This document shows, piece after piece, positions 33,101 through 44,134 of a stretch of 64,000 bases of DNA. The stretch is from assembly GCA_002099365.1 (NCBI GenBank), contig MSED01000015.1, forward strand, positions 930,001 through 994,000, read 5' to 3'. The notes under the pieces are model-generated. The model saw only the letters and a program-made list of their open reading frames with translations. It did not search any database and had not been told where the DNA came from. The position numbers and the translations under genes are program-made. This DNA comes from Phialophora verrucosa. Its lineage: Eukaryota > Ascomycota > Eurotiomycetes > Chaetothyriales > Herpotrichiellaceae. Each line of letters begins with the position of its first letter. Positions within the stretch are counted from its first letter, which is position 1.

Positions 33101-33639
33101 ACCTTTTCTCGACCATCATCGTCATCCTCAGCTCGTCACTTCTTCACCGACCTGTCCACTCTCACATCGACTCTCACCCAACTCTCACGCCCTCGACATC
33201 CACTTGCCTGCGACGGCTCTTACGCAGCCCTTCCGTCCGCACGTCCTTGCCGCAGCCTGTGCGAACACCTGATCGATCCGCGGCCTCAGCCAGGCCCGTC
33301 GTACCCATCTTACACCAAACAACTTTTCGCCTTCTAAGCAATAATTAATACCTCAGCCCGGCACACCCTAGCAGGACCTGTTCCTCTTGTTTACCTTTCC
33401 CCCTCCGGTGCAGTGCTTGCGACTGCGACGATTGCGCTCGACCTTGAGCTGGTCCTGAGGTCGATTTCATTCTTCCTTCACCCACCACCCACGCACGCTC
33501 TGAGAGCAATCAGACACGCCTCGACGGCCTTCCCCTTGCCCGTTTTCCGTTAGCCTCGGTTGCTTCCTGGCCGCCTGGCGACCTTTCTGCGGGAACCGTG
33601 ACCTGTTGTACCACCCACCCCACGATCTTTGGACGACAC
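27118..33639. other. 6.5-kb region without recognisable gene, upstream of Zn2Cys6 gene
   Basis: The largest gap in the window. Base composition looks similar to the rest, not AT-rich as after heavy RIP. Both strands carry only short overlapping frames (the longest about 130-170 codons at 27289-27684, 31671-32117 and 32127-32865) with no family motif or coherent splicing. No terminal repeats or transposase motif seen. From about 32900 the plus strand becomes C/T-rich, and from 33001 to 33639 I find no ATG, which indicates a long 5' leader for the following gene. The rest is best read as an extended promoter or non-coding transcription zone, which is inference. Confidence 0.55.
33000..33639 (+). 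promoter_or_regulatory. C/T-rich, ATG-free 5' leader of Zn2Cys6 gene
   Basis: About 640 nt in front of the start codon at 33640 contain no ATG on the plus strand. They are dominated by C, CT and TCC/CAC runs. The last ATG before it, at 32998, opens a 116-codon frame ending at 33348. Such ATG depletion is expected for a transcribed leader under selection against upstream starts. A CTAAGC...TTAATACCTCAG stretch at about 33334-33355 looks like a 3' splice site, so the leader may itself be spliced. Confidence 0.55.
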
Positions 33640-35127
33640 ATGGCACAAATGGCCGACTCCAGGGAGCCTCCACGTCCTCAATATCCGCCTCCGGACGACG
33701 CAGCCCACGCTGGCTACTACGCACAGCCGTCGCCTCAAGGACGTCCGTCGGCCGCACGAGACGACCGGAGCCCATATCCTCCGCCAGATCCTGCGCGACA
33801 AGGCCAGTATCCGGATCCAAGGGCTGCTCATCCATATCCTCCACCGGGTTGGCCAGGTCAGCATAGTGCTTATCCTCCTCACTATGCGGTAAGTCATGGC
33901 CATCATACGGTCTCCCAAATCGAACCATTCAGCTGACGTGAAAACCAAAAAAAAGGATCCTGCGCATCCAGGCTATGCGTACCCCCCGCGGCCTGATTTG
34001 GGACAGCCTCCTCAACCCATGCAACCCGATGCCTATCGTCTTCCCCCAGTCTATGCGCATCCTCACCCAGGCTACTACGCCCCTCCCTATCCTCCTCAGG
34101 TGCCTGCTGCCGCACCGCGCCAACGCACGGCCATCGCCTGCAAGTATTGCCGCAAGAGAAAGGTGCGCGAGACAGACACACACACACACCACCCCGTGAC
34201 ATGCCGATGCTAACCGCCTCTTAGATTCGATGCTCAGGCTACGACAGCTCACCTGACGGCCGGTGTCAAAACTGCATTCGCTTCAACCAGCAGTGCCTCT
34301 TCCATCCCGTCTCGTCCCAGGCTGCCTTTGTCCCGGCCGCCGCCGTCTACGGACCCAACGCGGTGAGGGCTCCTCTTGCTGGTCAACCGGATGGACGTCT
34401 CGGCCAGAATGGACAACATTATCCCCGCGATGGTGAGACGCCGCCAATGCTCTATGGTGCCCACGGTCAACCTCTCGGACCCGCCGGAATGCATGGCCAA
34501 CCTCAGTACAGCTACCCGCCGGCGCCTCCCCATGGATACCCTCCTGCGCCGTACCCGTATCCTCCCTATCCGCCTGCTGGACAGCCGTATGACGCTCAAG
34601 GGCAGGGCCCCGCTGCGCAGCATGATGAACGTGTCAGTCTTAAGCGTCCCCCTCCTGATGATGACCCGCACAACGAGAATTCTCATGCGTCCCAGTCTCC
34701 CCATCCCAACTCTCGCCCGCGCAACAGTACATATGAGTCGCGCCAGAACAGCAGCGGCAGCTACAACGATTATCATGATCCCGCCAGTGGCGCTCCCACC
34801 TCGCCTGCCACTTCAACCATGAGCTATCAGTCGTTCCCTCAGCAACCTCGCTACGCCAATGGCACTCAGTCTCAAAAGGGTAACCATTCCCCCCCCTCGG
34901 GCTTGACCCCTCAGTCCGCCCAGAGCTTCAATTCACCCCATCACGGGGCCAACCATGATGATGGAAGGACTCCGCCTCCTAACCAACCCGGTTCTGCAGG
35001 TTCCTCCGCCAACAGCCGCAGCGGTATGAAGGTCCACGAGATGCTCGGGGATCCTACCAGAGTGCCACCGGAGCAGCGAGGTAGGAACGACAACGAGATG
35101 CTCAACAAACTCGACGGGAAGAAGTAA
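33640..35127 (+). CDS. Zn(II)2Cys6 transcription factor
   Basis: Fungal zinc-cluster DNA-binding protein, presumably nuclear. Exons 33640..33888, 33956..34162, 34225..35127; introns of 67 and 62 bp, the second with a perfect TGCTAACC branch site and an (AC)n run. Product 452 residues. The finger reads CKYCRKRK|IRC, then a ten-residue loop, then CQNCIRFNQQC. This is C-x2-C-x6-C-x10-C-x2-C-x6-C (about residues 143-174), with intron 2 splitting it after RKRK. The N-terminal roughly 140 residues are Pro/Tyr-rich (repeated YPPP and HPGYYAPPYPP). Immediately after the finger is FHPVSSQAAFVPA. The remainder is Pro/Gln/Ser/Asn-rich and disordered. No fungal TF middle-homology domain is present. A second ATG at 33649 is possible. 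I cannot assign an ortholog with confidence. Confidence 0.93.
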
Positions 35128-36532
35128 GACGGCTTGCCTGGTCATACGGCGGCCGCTTGCAGAGGTGCGCACACCACGGACTGCTCGCCGTCGAAAATCA
35201 CCCGCACTCGTCGCTGAGAAGCGGCCGACTCGTCATTCCGGATTCCATTTTTTGCTAAACAAGATACACAACTCGGGGCAACCCACCATTTCCTTTCTCT
35301 GTACTACTTCGGTCTTTACTGGGGATTTCGCCGGTGAATCGGACGAAAAGGGCGAAAACTGCGTTGAGATAAACAACTGGGTTGGCTGTTTGATCACTCT
35401 CAAAAACCGCAAAGCTGTCACGAATTTTCCTTGCCCGGTGGTTTCACGGCTATCAGAGCCCGATTCACCTTTGCTGCGAATGCTGAAACGAAAACGGAAA
35501 ACTGGGTGGCTATCTGCTTTTTTGTTGACCGCTTCGAATGCTTTTTACTGTACTGGGAAGGCTGTCTGAATCCTTTTATGCTTTTTTGCGAAGAACAAGT
35601 CAATGCGCGCGCGCTTTTTCATGTACTCATAGTACCTCTCACGACCCGGCGATGGTCGATCGGCTGGTGGCTGGGGCTGAGCCTGCTCCCTGTTCGACCG
35701 CCCCCGGAATACGGTCCGACGAGAGCGAGAGGCTAGATCAAGAAAGGGTACGGAACAGCTCAAGTCCGCCAGCCAGAGCGGCCTCTGTCGGTGTCTGGAA
35801 ATGCAGGAGTTTTGTTGGATGGGGATCACAAGGGATAATACAACGATGTGGAGGGGGTTAGCACACCGGTCACAACGATCAAATCGAGGCCCTTCAACGG
35901 ACCTCAATCGTGTGAAGGCAAGCCAGCCACATCAAACAGTGGTCATGCGACCCTGAAGGCGAAAACGGAGCTGAGTTGGACAGCTGAGGGAAATGGTGTG
36001 GGCTTTGATTTTTCTAGTGTTTGAATGCTTTATGACTTGATTCACTGGCCTCCATTTGAGGTGTCGTCCTTGCACTAATGCCGTGTCGCGCATGCTTGCC
36101 AGGGCCAACGTGTCTTCGAAGCGGACAGCAAGCCAATCAGTCAGCCCTCACGATCATCAGTTCGGTCGTGTCCTATTCTTTCATTCGAGCGCCATCCCAC
36201 CAATCCCACGTCGTCGACGGCATGCGACGTTGGCGATCTGAAACCTCGCTTCCTTCCCGCGCCGTGCAGCCTGACGTGGGTGGTAGTCGTCGCGACGAAT
36301 ATTGTCCTCCGTACTCCATACATACCGGGCAGGCAGGCCAAAAACCTAATCGTGCTTGTTTGTGCCGCTGGGCAGCGGGCTTCCCGGGCCCTGCCCTGTT
36401 TCGCGACGTCCCGCTGCACACTGCACGGACAAGTCAAGATATGTATCCGAGCATCCGACCCGAGATCGGTACGGTTAGTTTTAGCTGCAACGTACGAGTA
36501 GCTGGGCAGGCACGCAGGTAAGGTAAGGTACC

Positions 36533-36558
36533 CCAGGCCAGCCAGCCAGCCAGCCAGG
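36533..36558 (+). repeat. CCAG tetranucleotide repeat
   Basis: About five tandem CCAG/GCCA units, within the repeat-rich convergent spacer. Confidence 0.85.
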
Positions 36559-37037
36559 CACGCACCGCACCGCCCACACGTACGAGTACGTAAACATACA
36601 TAGTGCATCGTGCATACCTAAGGTATTAACCCTTACCCTACCGTGCGTAGGTGCGTGCACATACCGGCGTACTCGGTACGTTCCATCCCATCCCTTACAT
36701 ATTACTGCTACCACCTGCGTACCTCGTATGCACGCACGCACGACATGTTTGTTTTTCCCGCAGCCAGGCAGGCAAGCTTGCCCTGTGCGCTTGTTCCAGA
36801 CTTGTCGGTCAGCCAGGCAGGCACGCAGGCATCGGCCCCCTTTGTGCCTGTGCCCGTGCTTGTGCCGGGGCCTGTGCCGGGGCCTGCTTGGGCCTGTGCT
36901 GCTCGGACTGGCATCTGGCATCTGGCATGCGTGACTTTGGTACCGACGCGCTGGAAACAAGGGGGCTGCCCGCTGCCCGCTGCCCGTCCCGCGGCGCGGC
37001 CGAGGTCGGGAAATTCCCGGTCGATGAGGCCTACGAA

Positions 37038-37087
37038 CTACTACGAGTACTCGTACTCGTACTGTGTACGGTGTACTGTGTACTCGG
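37038..37087 (+). repeat. GTAC/CGAGTAC-type microsatellite
   Basis: Overlapping copies of GAGTAC, GTACTCGTAC and GTGTAC in a row, partly self-complementary. Matches the GTACGAGTAC element seen elsewhere in the spacers. Confidence 0.8.
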
Positions 37088-37233
37088 AGGAATGGACAGG
37101 GATATGGTTTGTATATATGGCTGTGCGCGCAGGACTCTGTCCACTGTCTACTGTCGACTGTAGTACCCAAAGTGGTAGTGCTGGTGGTCGTGGTGTACTC
37201 TGGTGGTAGGTACGTACATACATATGTAGTAGT

Positions 37234-37334
37234 GTTGGTCAACTACGTATGTACATACAGTAACAGTCACATACTGTCCAGTCGGTGTTCGTCAACTATG
37301 TACATAATAGTCACATACTGTACAGTCAGTCGGT
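37234..37334 (+). repeat. Two-copy tandem repeat of about 50 bp
   Basis: Two imperfect direct copies (37234-37286 and 37287-37334) share GTCAACTAYGTATGTACATA, then AGTCACATACTGT, and end in CAGTCGGT. The second copy carries small deletions. Confidence 0.8.
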
Positions 37335-37650
37335 GCTAATTTTTCAGTTAAGTACCCCGTACGGTATCCTAAGTGATACATAGTTGCCAAGTCCAGGTCC
37401 CGGGTTCTCCGTACTCTGTGACTCCGTAATGCAAGCATTCGAGAAGGGAGTGTATTGTGCACTGCTTATTCATGCACGTGTATTCTGTAGAGAGAGTGAC
37501 TTAGCTATGTACACGGGATGGGTGGATGGATAATGCGAAGTTATTCGGTCGGTTAAATTAAGTGAGTGAGCTCGCCGATCGACGTACGAGTACATACTGC
37601 CTCCTTACGTACCCCTTACCGCACCGCGCTATATATCGACTACTCCGTAC

Positions 37651-37695
37651 GCTACCTATCTAGCTAGCTAGCTGCTAGGTAGGTAGGTAGGTAGG
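37651..37695 (+). repeat. TAGC and TAGG tetranucleotide repeats, partly inverted
   Basis: CTACCTATCTAGCTAGCTAG is followed by four TAGG units. CTACCTA on the left is complementary to TAGGTAG on the right, so a hairpin is possible. Confidence 0.8.
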
Positions 37696-38307
37696 GAGAA
37701 ACGACGGTGGAAAATACAACGAAACATGATTCTCGAGAGACACGAGAGACGAACCTCGGACGCCTAGACGGGTACAAACGCATGCATAGTCTGGAGGGGC
37801 TGTTTTGGTTCAATCCATTCAATCGAAATGACATTCTCTCTTCATTCTGATTTTCGCTCGTCTCGTTTCGTTTCGTCTCGTCGTTTCATTTCATTTCATG
37901 ATGCTATGTCGGCATGGCTGGCTAGGAAGTACTCCTCTCCTGGTGGAGTGTTCCGCTGGCCGCTGTCCGCTTGCTGCCGCACCGCTGCCCCTGATAACCA
38001 TGCTAGAAGGCTGTGCCATGGGGTAATACATACTGTTGCAGCTGCAGCTGTGCGCCTAGATTAACTCGATCGGCGGTTACCGCGTCAGTCTCGTCAAGCT
38101 CGCATATCTCATGTCTCCAGGATGGCCTGGCTAATTGCCTGCCTGCCCTGTCTGTCTCGCCCATTCTGATATGTCCAACGACCCGCTGCCCCTTTGAGTC
38201 CAAGCTCCTTTGGTATTCAAAAAGCCGAGGCCGACACAAAAAGACCTTCGCCGTCAATCATCACGCTCGGCCCTCATCACGTTCGGTCCTCACCACGCTC
38301 AGTCAGC

Positions 38308-41300
38308 TCAGTCATCATCATCCTCCTCGTCAATGGTGTTTCGGCGGAGCATGCGCTCACGGTGCATCGCCATGCGACGTGCGTGTTCTTGCGCAGTCAC
38401 CTCCGTGGACGTGTAGAGTTGGGGCAATGATGACGGTGAAGACGGCACAGCAGAAGGTGCTGCAGCGGCAGCAGCGAAAAGACCTCCTCTTCCAGCAACG
38501 GTGGAATAGTTGCGTCGAAGTGGCGACCCGTCACCGATAACCCCGACATCACGGTTGCGGATGTTGGTAGGCGTGTCGAGAGCCCAGCTATCTGCACCGA
38601 GGGACCGAGGCAAGCGCACACCACCACCCGTGGTGTCTGGATCTTGAGAGGTGCCCACACTGCGAAATCCCAACGACCCGGGCGTACGAGGCACATTCTG
38701 GGCTGGAGTATGCAAGCCGCTGCCAGCCGGCGTGCCTGGCGTGCTGGTCGACGAGCCGAAAAGGGGAGGAGGACCGAGTGGCATCCCCTCTGCCTGACTC
38801 ATGTGTAGATCCTCGTCGAACTCGTAGGTGGTGTGCAGGTGCTCGCGGGCCGGAGAACGGCGAAGACGCGAGTTGGTGATGGCGGACGGTGGAGGAGGGG
38901 TGCTCGGCGGGACGAGAGTAGCCGCTGAGGCGGTGCGCATGTTCATGCCTGCCGCGATGGCCATGCGTGTAGGTTCGTCGGTGGTTTCATCGAACCAGTC
39001 ATCCAGCGTGTCGTCGAAGCTTCGACCGGTGCCGTCGGTTCCGTGATTCGGGGCGATTGCGCTGGCGGGACGAGTGCGCGCACGGTACAGCGGAAGATTT
39101 GTGCCTGGTAATTTCGATCCATTGCCAACGCCTGCATCGACGTTACCAGCGGCGGATTCCATAGGAGCAGCTGGACGTGAGGGTCTGAGAACATTGCCAT
39201 TGTTTGGATCACACAATGTGACACCACGGCGATGCGCAGCGTTGGCGGCCACGCCCTGGATGTACTGGGCTGCCGGGCCCTGCGACTGACCATAAGTCAA
39301 GATTTGACCTTGGGGGAAGACTTGTCCTTGGCCAGCAGAGAAACTAACAGTCGGCCCCAGAATCGGTGCAGGTTGGAGACGAACGCCAGCAGCGGGAGCA
39401 GTGAGAGCTGATTCTTTCCCTTTACCCATATCAAAACCGTTGTTGTCAATGCTGGAACCTCGTCGAGGTTCGATGCGAGGTGGAGATGTGGTAAAGTCGC
39501 CGTTTCCGAGGCCGGGACCAGCGAAAGCGGTTGCAACCGGAAGGTACTGGGCGTTGACAAGTTGCTGCGTGTGAGCGCAAGTCGGCTCGAACGGTGAAGA
39601 CTCTGGATTCAGGTTGGGTGCGGGCAAAAGAGCACCGTAGTTGCTAGTGCGTCGAGCTGGCGGGACATAGCGAGCGACAGTGGCATTGCGAGCGTTGTTC
39701 CGTGCCATGTCGTTCAGGCCTGCACCAGGACCATTGGCTTCGGGGGTAGAGTTGGCACGACGCGGGGACGAATGGTCGTCTTGCTCAACCGGCGGAGCCT
39801 CACGGACTTCATCGACAACTTGCCGCATCGCAGCGAGTGCTCGTTCAGGGTCGTCGAATGAGTCGCTGCTCACACCGGTGGCACCTGCTTGGATAAACTC
39901 AAAGTCGTCTTCAATATTGTCGGAACCGACATCGTTGCTGGCTGGCTCACGATGACCACTCTCGTCCACCACGTATGCGCCAGTCTCTGGAAGAGACGTG
40001 CTATTGCCGGCAAACGCAGACGGAGCAACAGGTGCGATTCGAGCGGCGTTCATACCCAAGCTGTTCTTAGTCGCCCGAGCCATCGGAGGTTCGAATATTG
40101 TCGAGGGGTCAATGCCCATCTGCGGAAGGTAGACGTTCCAGCCGTAATTTATCATGTCTCGCATCATTCTCTTCTCCAGGATGGCAAACTGAGCTCTCTT
40201 CAAGTTGAGGCCGTCTTCAGTTGGCACAAAGAGGATATGACCATTGCTGTCGCGAATGACCTGTAGGTATGAGGAAATGCCAATGAACGGGCGACTCTGG
40301 GACTCCATGACACTCATGCCGATGTAGAGAAGGTCCAACCACATGGCGACATCTTGATCCGAAAGCTTGTGAGGATGGACCGAAAGAGTCTGGAAAGGCC
40401 AGGTGCGCGCATGCTTGGAAACTGGGAACCCGGTCCCAACAACGATGCAGGTATCGACAATGAGACCCTTCTGGCGTTCTGAGAAACCAGGAGTATTGAG
40501 TCCAGCAAAGATCAAATCCATAAGCAGTTTGTTGTCGAGTCCGACCTCACGCTGCATGTTCGGTGAAGTCAATCGGCCGATCAGAGTGTTGAGTTGTCTC
40601 ATGTACGTCTTGAAGATCTCCAGGCCATGGCCCATTGTGTACAGCGTTGCAGCGTACCATGGATACTGTGAGTGTGAGAAGGCGTCTTTTCTCATGATGT
40701 CTGAAAAAGCTCACCTTGTAGACGGTCGAGATCATACACTCAAACGCCCGGTTCATGCTTCGAGCGGCAAACTGCGACTGGAAGAGGAAATCATGTCAGT
40801 TCAATGGTAGATGCGAGACTCGGAAAGGCAATACTGACACGTTGCGGCGTCTCAGCATGCCGAGCCATACACGTCAGTTCCTCCGTGGTGATGAAGCCAT
40901 TGAAACCGGATGAGTACATATCACGATTTGGTATGAGCTTCGGAGCACCATTCGCGTCGTTGTCCCACAAGATACACTTCGCTCGGGGAAAGATGTCCTT
41001 CATAAGTTCTGCCTGACTGCTGATGCTGACTTCAACATTGCGTTGACCGATCTTGGGAATCCGCATCTGTTTTGTTCCGAAGGCATGTTCCCAATCTGCC
41101 TCGGCCATCTCGGGCGACTTGATTTCCATGTAGCAGTCCATGGTTTTGCCTGTTGATCTTTCCATAATAATGTGTGTGGGGTAGCCGAGAATGTGGGCAT
41201 CGATCAAGTGGCTCATGGCCAGGTACTTTCCAATGAACTGGTGCATCTCTGGGATGCTGATGGTGTATGGAATCTGATAGAGATCGATATTGTCAGCTGG

Positions 41301-41984
41301 ATCACCTCACCTCGACTGCGGGATGGAAGACAAGAAGATGATAGCAAGGCTGCAGCAGCCTTGTAGGTCTGTAATGCCAAAGTCCGATTTCGCACACTGT
41401 TCTGAACTCAGCGGATCTGCGGGAAATTCCCAGAGTGGCTTGGGCTCAGAACAGATAACAAAGTGACGGACATGTGAGGGAACACCCACACTGTGTGGCA
41501 ATCTGACTTGGGGCAGGTTGAAGGGAAGTCAGCAGGGTAAACATACGTTTGTGATCTTCAAGACGCCATTTCGTCGAGGTGTTTGCATCTGCGCTCGATC
41601 GGCAAAAGGAGGAGGAGTACTTGGGTCAAATATAACTTCTGCCTGTGCCAACACCATTGGACCGTGAAACAAGGTTCCCAAGACCGGCTGACCGGCTGGC
41701 ACAGGGGCTGAAGGGCCTCCTAGAGCCAGGACAGGAAGCTCTCTTGCTGGTAAAGAACCGTCCATGATATGAGGGTGAACACCGCCATCTTGTCGGGGAG
41801 GGATTTGCGGACCTTGTTGAGGAGGCACAGGAGTCTGCTGTGACATGATTGAGAAGCTGAGGGGCGAGAAGAGAGGTACACCACCGTGCACAGAAGGGGT
41901 TTGGGAACGTTGTGATGATTGAGAGGGAGAGAAAAAAGGCTGATGTTTCCCATCAGCAGACTGGTACTTTCCAGGACCGTCCAT
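38308..41984 (-). CDS. Large RRM-like RNA-binding protein with disordered C-terminus
   Basis: Probable fungal RNA-binding protein. Exons complement(41547..41984), (40839..41273), (40715..40777), (38308..40665); introns of 273, 61 and 49 bp, all phase 0; 1097 residues. After a Pro/Gln-rich N-terminus comes an RRM-type segment: GVLKITN-IPYTISIPEMHQF, then DAHILGYPTHIIMERSTGKT and DCYMEIKS. A second possible RRM follows: RNVEVSISSQAELMKDIFP, with GFNGFITTEELTCMARH. These resemble quasi-RRMs of the hnRNP-F/ESRP type, a judgement from pattern only. A helical conserved region (YPWYAATLYTMGHGLEIFKT through QVIRDSNGHILFVPTEDGLN) precedes about 600 Ser/Pro/Ala/Gly-rich residues and an acidic end (RRNTIDEEDDDD). 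Ubiquitous low complexity makes homology assignment of the tail unreliable. Role unknown; likely post-transcriptional. Confidence 0.77.
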
Positions 41985-42898
41985 AGTGACGATCTGGGAG
42001 GGTATATCAGAGAGATGAAGAGAAAGAAGTCTTGAGGAAAGAAGGAGAAAGAGACAATAAGGTCGATGAATGGAGAGCGCACTGTCCCATTGACATTCAC
42101 CTTTTGACCGGGGACGGTGTGAAAGCACAATCAGAGTTCACACCTGCTTGTAAGAGCTTGACATCTCACTGCAATTTTCGATGCTCCGCAAAACTCAACT
42201 CGGTGACAAGTCGAAGAGTGTGACACGAACTGAAGCTTTGAGAGAAGAGAAAGTGCTGCTTCTCACTTCACCTGTCTGTTGACCCATAATCTCGCTGCTT
42301 GAATGGAAACACCTTGGCAAAGGCCTCACCGCCTCACGCTAGTTAGCAGAGCTTGTTCTTATCGAAGGTGTATCGATAGGGGACCGGTCGTATACAGTTC
42401 TCTGGGGAATATTCCGTTGTGTTCAGGAAATCAAACCTACGCGTCGGAGGCATCGACAGATAGGTACCCAAAAAGAAACACTCTCATACGAGTACTGTCC
42501 TTCACTGTCAGCAAAAGTGACGCATATGGTCACACCTGGACATTTGTGGGAAGATATGGCATAGCTTTCAAGCCAAGAAACTGTAGCTAATACCAGAACA
42601 AGAGGCACCAGGCATATCTCAAGGGTGATAATTGTTTCAGTTCATTGTCGATCGTGGGCAGGATCTCGTCATCATGTTGATAGCTGCTGCATGCATTTCT
42701 CATGAAGGCATGGTGGTGCAAGGGTCACATGACCTCAGGGGTGGTGATCCGCTGTGCAGCCTTGCTTGCGTAGCCTCGTTGGAGCTCGACACACTCTTTC
42801 AGCAATGACAGGCTGCAATTCCATCGCAGGGTTCGGAACCATCATGGCTGTCCTGATATCGTTACAGTCCACTTCTTCGAGTCCTTTTGTGATCACGG
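41985..42898. other. Spacer, 0.9 kb
   Basis: Tandem spacer between ARPC4 (3' end) and the RRM gene (5' end), both minus strand. The part next to 41985 is A/G-rich on the plus strand, so a C/T-rich leader on the coding strand. No gene recognised. Confidence 0.6.
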
Positions 42899-43614
42899 CT
42901 AGTCAAACTTCATAATATCAGCATCAACGAGTAGCTACAAGAAGCCAGGACGTACCGGAGTCAAGAACGACTCAGCAACAAATCTAGCCCGGGCGTTGAG
43001 CTGATGTATGTGTTAGTGTACAAGCACATCGTTGAGATGCTGATGGCTTACGAAGAGTTTCATTTCCGAAATTTCCTTGTCCACCTCCTCCATGAACTGG
43101 ATGATGAAGTCCACCAACTTATGCTTGAGCATTTCTTCGGTATGAGTATTTGTGATCAGGAAAGAAATATCGTATCCCTTTCGCTGTTAGCATGATTGAG
43201 CCGCAAGAAGAGTGTCGCTACCGACCTTGACCGGCTTCCGTCGCAGAATAAAGAACGATTCCGCCCGTTGGGTGAGGAAGCGGGTGAACTTGTGGACAAG
43301 GATGTTCTCAATCTCATCTGCCTGCTTTATCCTTATGCTGACTCGCACACTATTTACACTGGGTTCTATGAAGACTTTCTCATTCTCATTGCGAGCAACT
43401 GTGAGGGGGTTCAACAGGACTTCTGGTGAGCTTTGTGCTTCGATTTCCGGGACATTGTGTCTTTCTGACGCTTGGGAGGCAAAGTTGGAAAGTGAGAGAG
43501 CGGCGGTCAGAGATGAACGGACGCATTGGAGATAGGGGCGCAATGATTGGGACTGTGTTTAGCGTCAGCGACGTTCTTGAGCGACAGAGAGGACGATACC
43601 AGCAGGCTTACCAT
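42899..43614 (-). CDS. ARC19: Arp2/3 complex 20-kDa subunit (ARPC4)
   Basis: Core subunit of the Arp2/3 actin-nucleating complex, cytosolic at actin patches and hyphal tips. Exons complement(43612..43614), (43226..43552), (43052..43177), (42956..43000), (42899..42907). Introns are 59, 48, 51 and 48 bp. Product 169 residues, the family length. The start codon stands alone in coding exon 1 (ATG|GTAAGC) and the last exon encodes only Phe-Asp-stop. Family sequence is continuous over the joins: M-SQSLRPYLQC, LSNFASQASERHNVPEIEA, then SVNSVRVSIRIKQADEIE, HKFTRFLTQRAESFFILRRK and PVK-GYDISFLIT. HKLVDFIIQFMEEVDKEISE, LNARARFVAESFLTP and FD end the protein. The ORF ending at 43187 without splicing is therefore truncated by intron 2 and is not the real end. 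Divergent from UBP6 across 520 bp. Confidence 0.96.
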
Positions 43615-44134
43615 TTTCGAGTGCGCTCAGTGAAGAAGTTTGCCGGAGGAGGACACGCTTTACCGACACATCGACGTGATCTGGGAGACAAAAGACCTCG
43701 ACAGTGAGGGTGGTCTTGTTATCTTATTATTTGCGACAACAATTGGCAGGTCTATGAGTTGAACACAGGGTCAAAATTGGGAACGACCACATTTGGAGGG
43801 GAAGTATACAGCGGTCCGCAAGATCCGTCATCCGCAGGCACGCTTAAGGTGTGTCTGGGCGTCTCTATGCTCACCTGCGGCTGCCAGAGCTTGGCGGGTC
43901 AGTTAGGGACCATTGGTGGGGAAGCGGGATAGGCACTCAGTGATCGCTGCGGCGACCGGTGACGTGCTGTTTCTGTGCCTGGCTGTCCAGAGCCTTGCAT
44001 ATTTCGCCGCCTTTCTAGATTCAATTTCAAATCACTGCATTTATTTTCCTCCTTGTTCTCGCGATCCCTCGCTCTTCTGCATCTACATCTTGAGCTACCG
44101 CTTCGGGCCTTCTCCTGAAAGACAGGCTGACACC
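43615..44134. promoter_or_regulatory. Divergent promoter region, ARPC4 / UBP6
   Basis: This 520-bp spacer lies between the start codons of two divergent housekeeping genes. The 120 bp before the UBP6 start are T/C-rich (TTTATTTTCCTCCTTGTTC-like). No TATA box stands out. Confidence 0.6.

Larger units (their letters stand above)
35128..38307. other. Repeat-rich convergent spacer, 3.2 kb
   Basis: Lies between the 3' ends of the Zn2Cys6 gene (plus) and the RRM gene (minus). The left 1 kb may be 3' UTR. From about 36480 to 37900 it is dense in simple repeats: CCAG, GTAC/GAGTAC, TACATA, TAGC/TAGG and TTTCG/TTTCAT. Frames across it are low-complexity and not convincing as genes. Confidence 0.6.
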
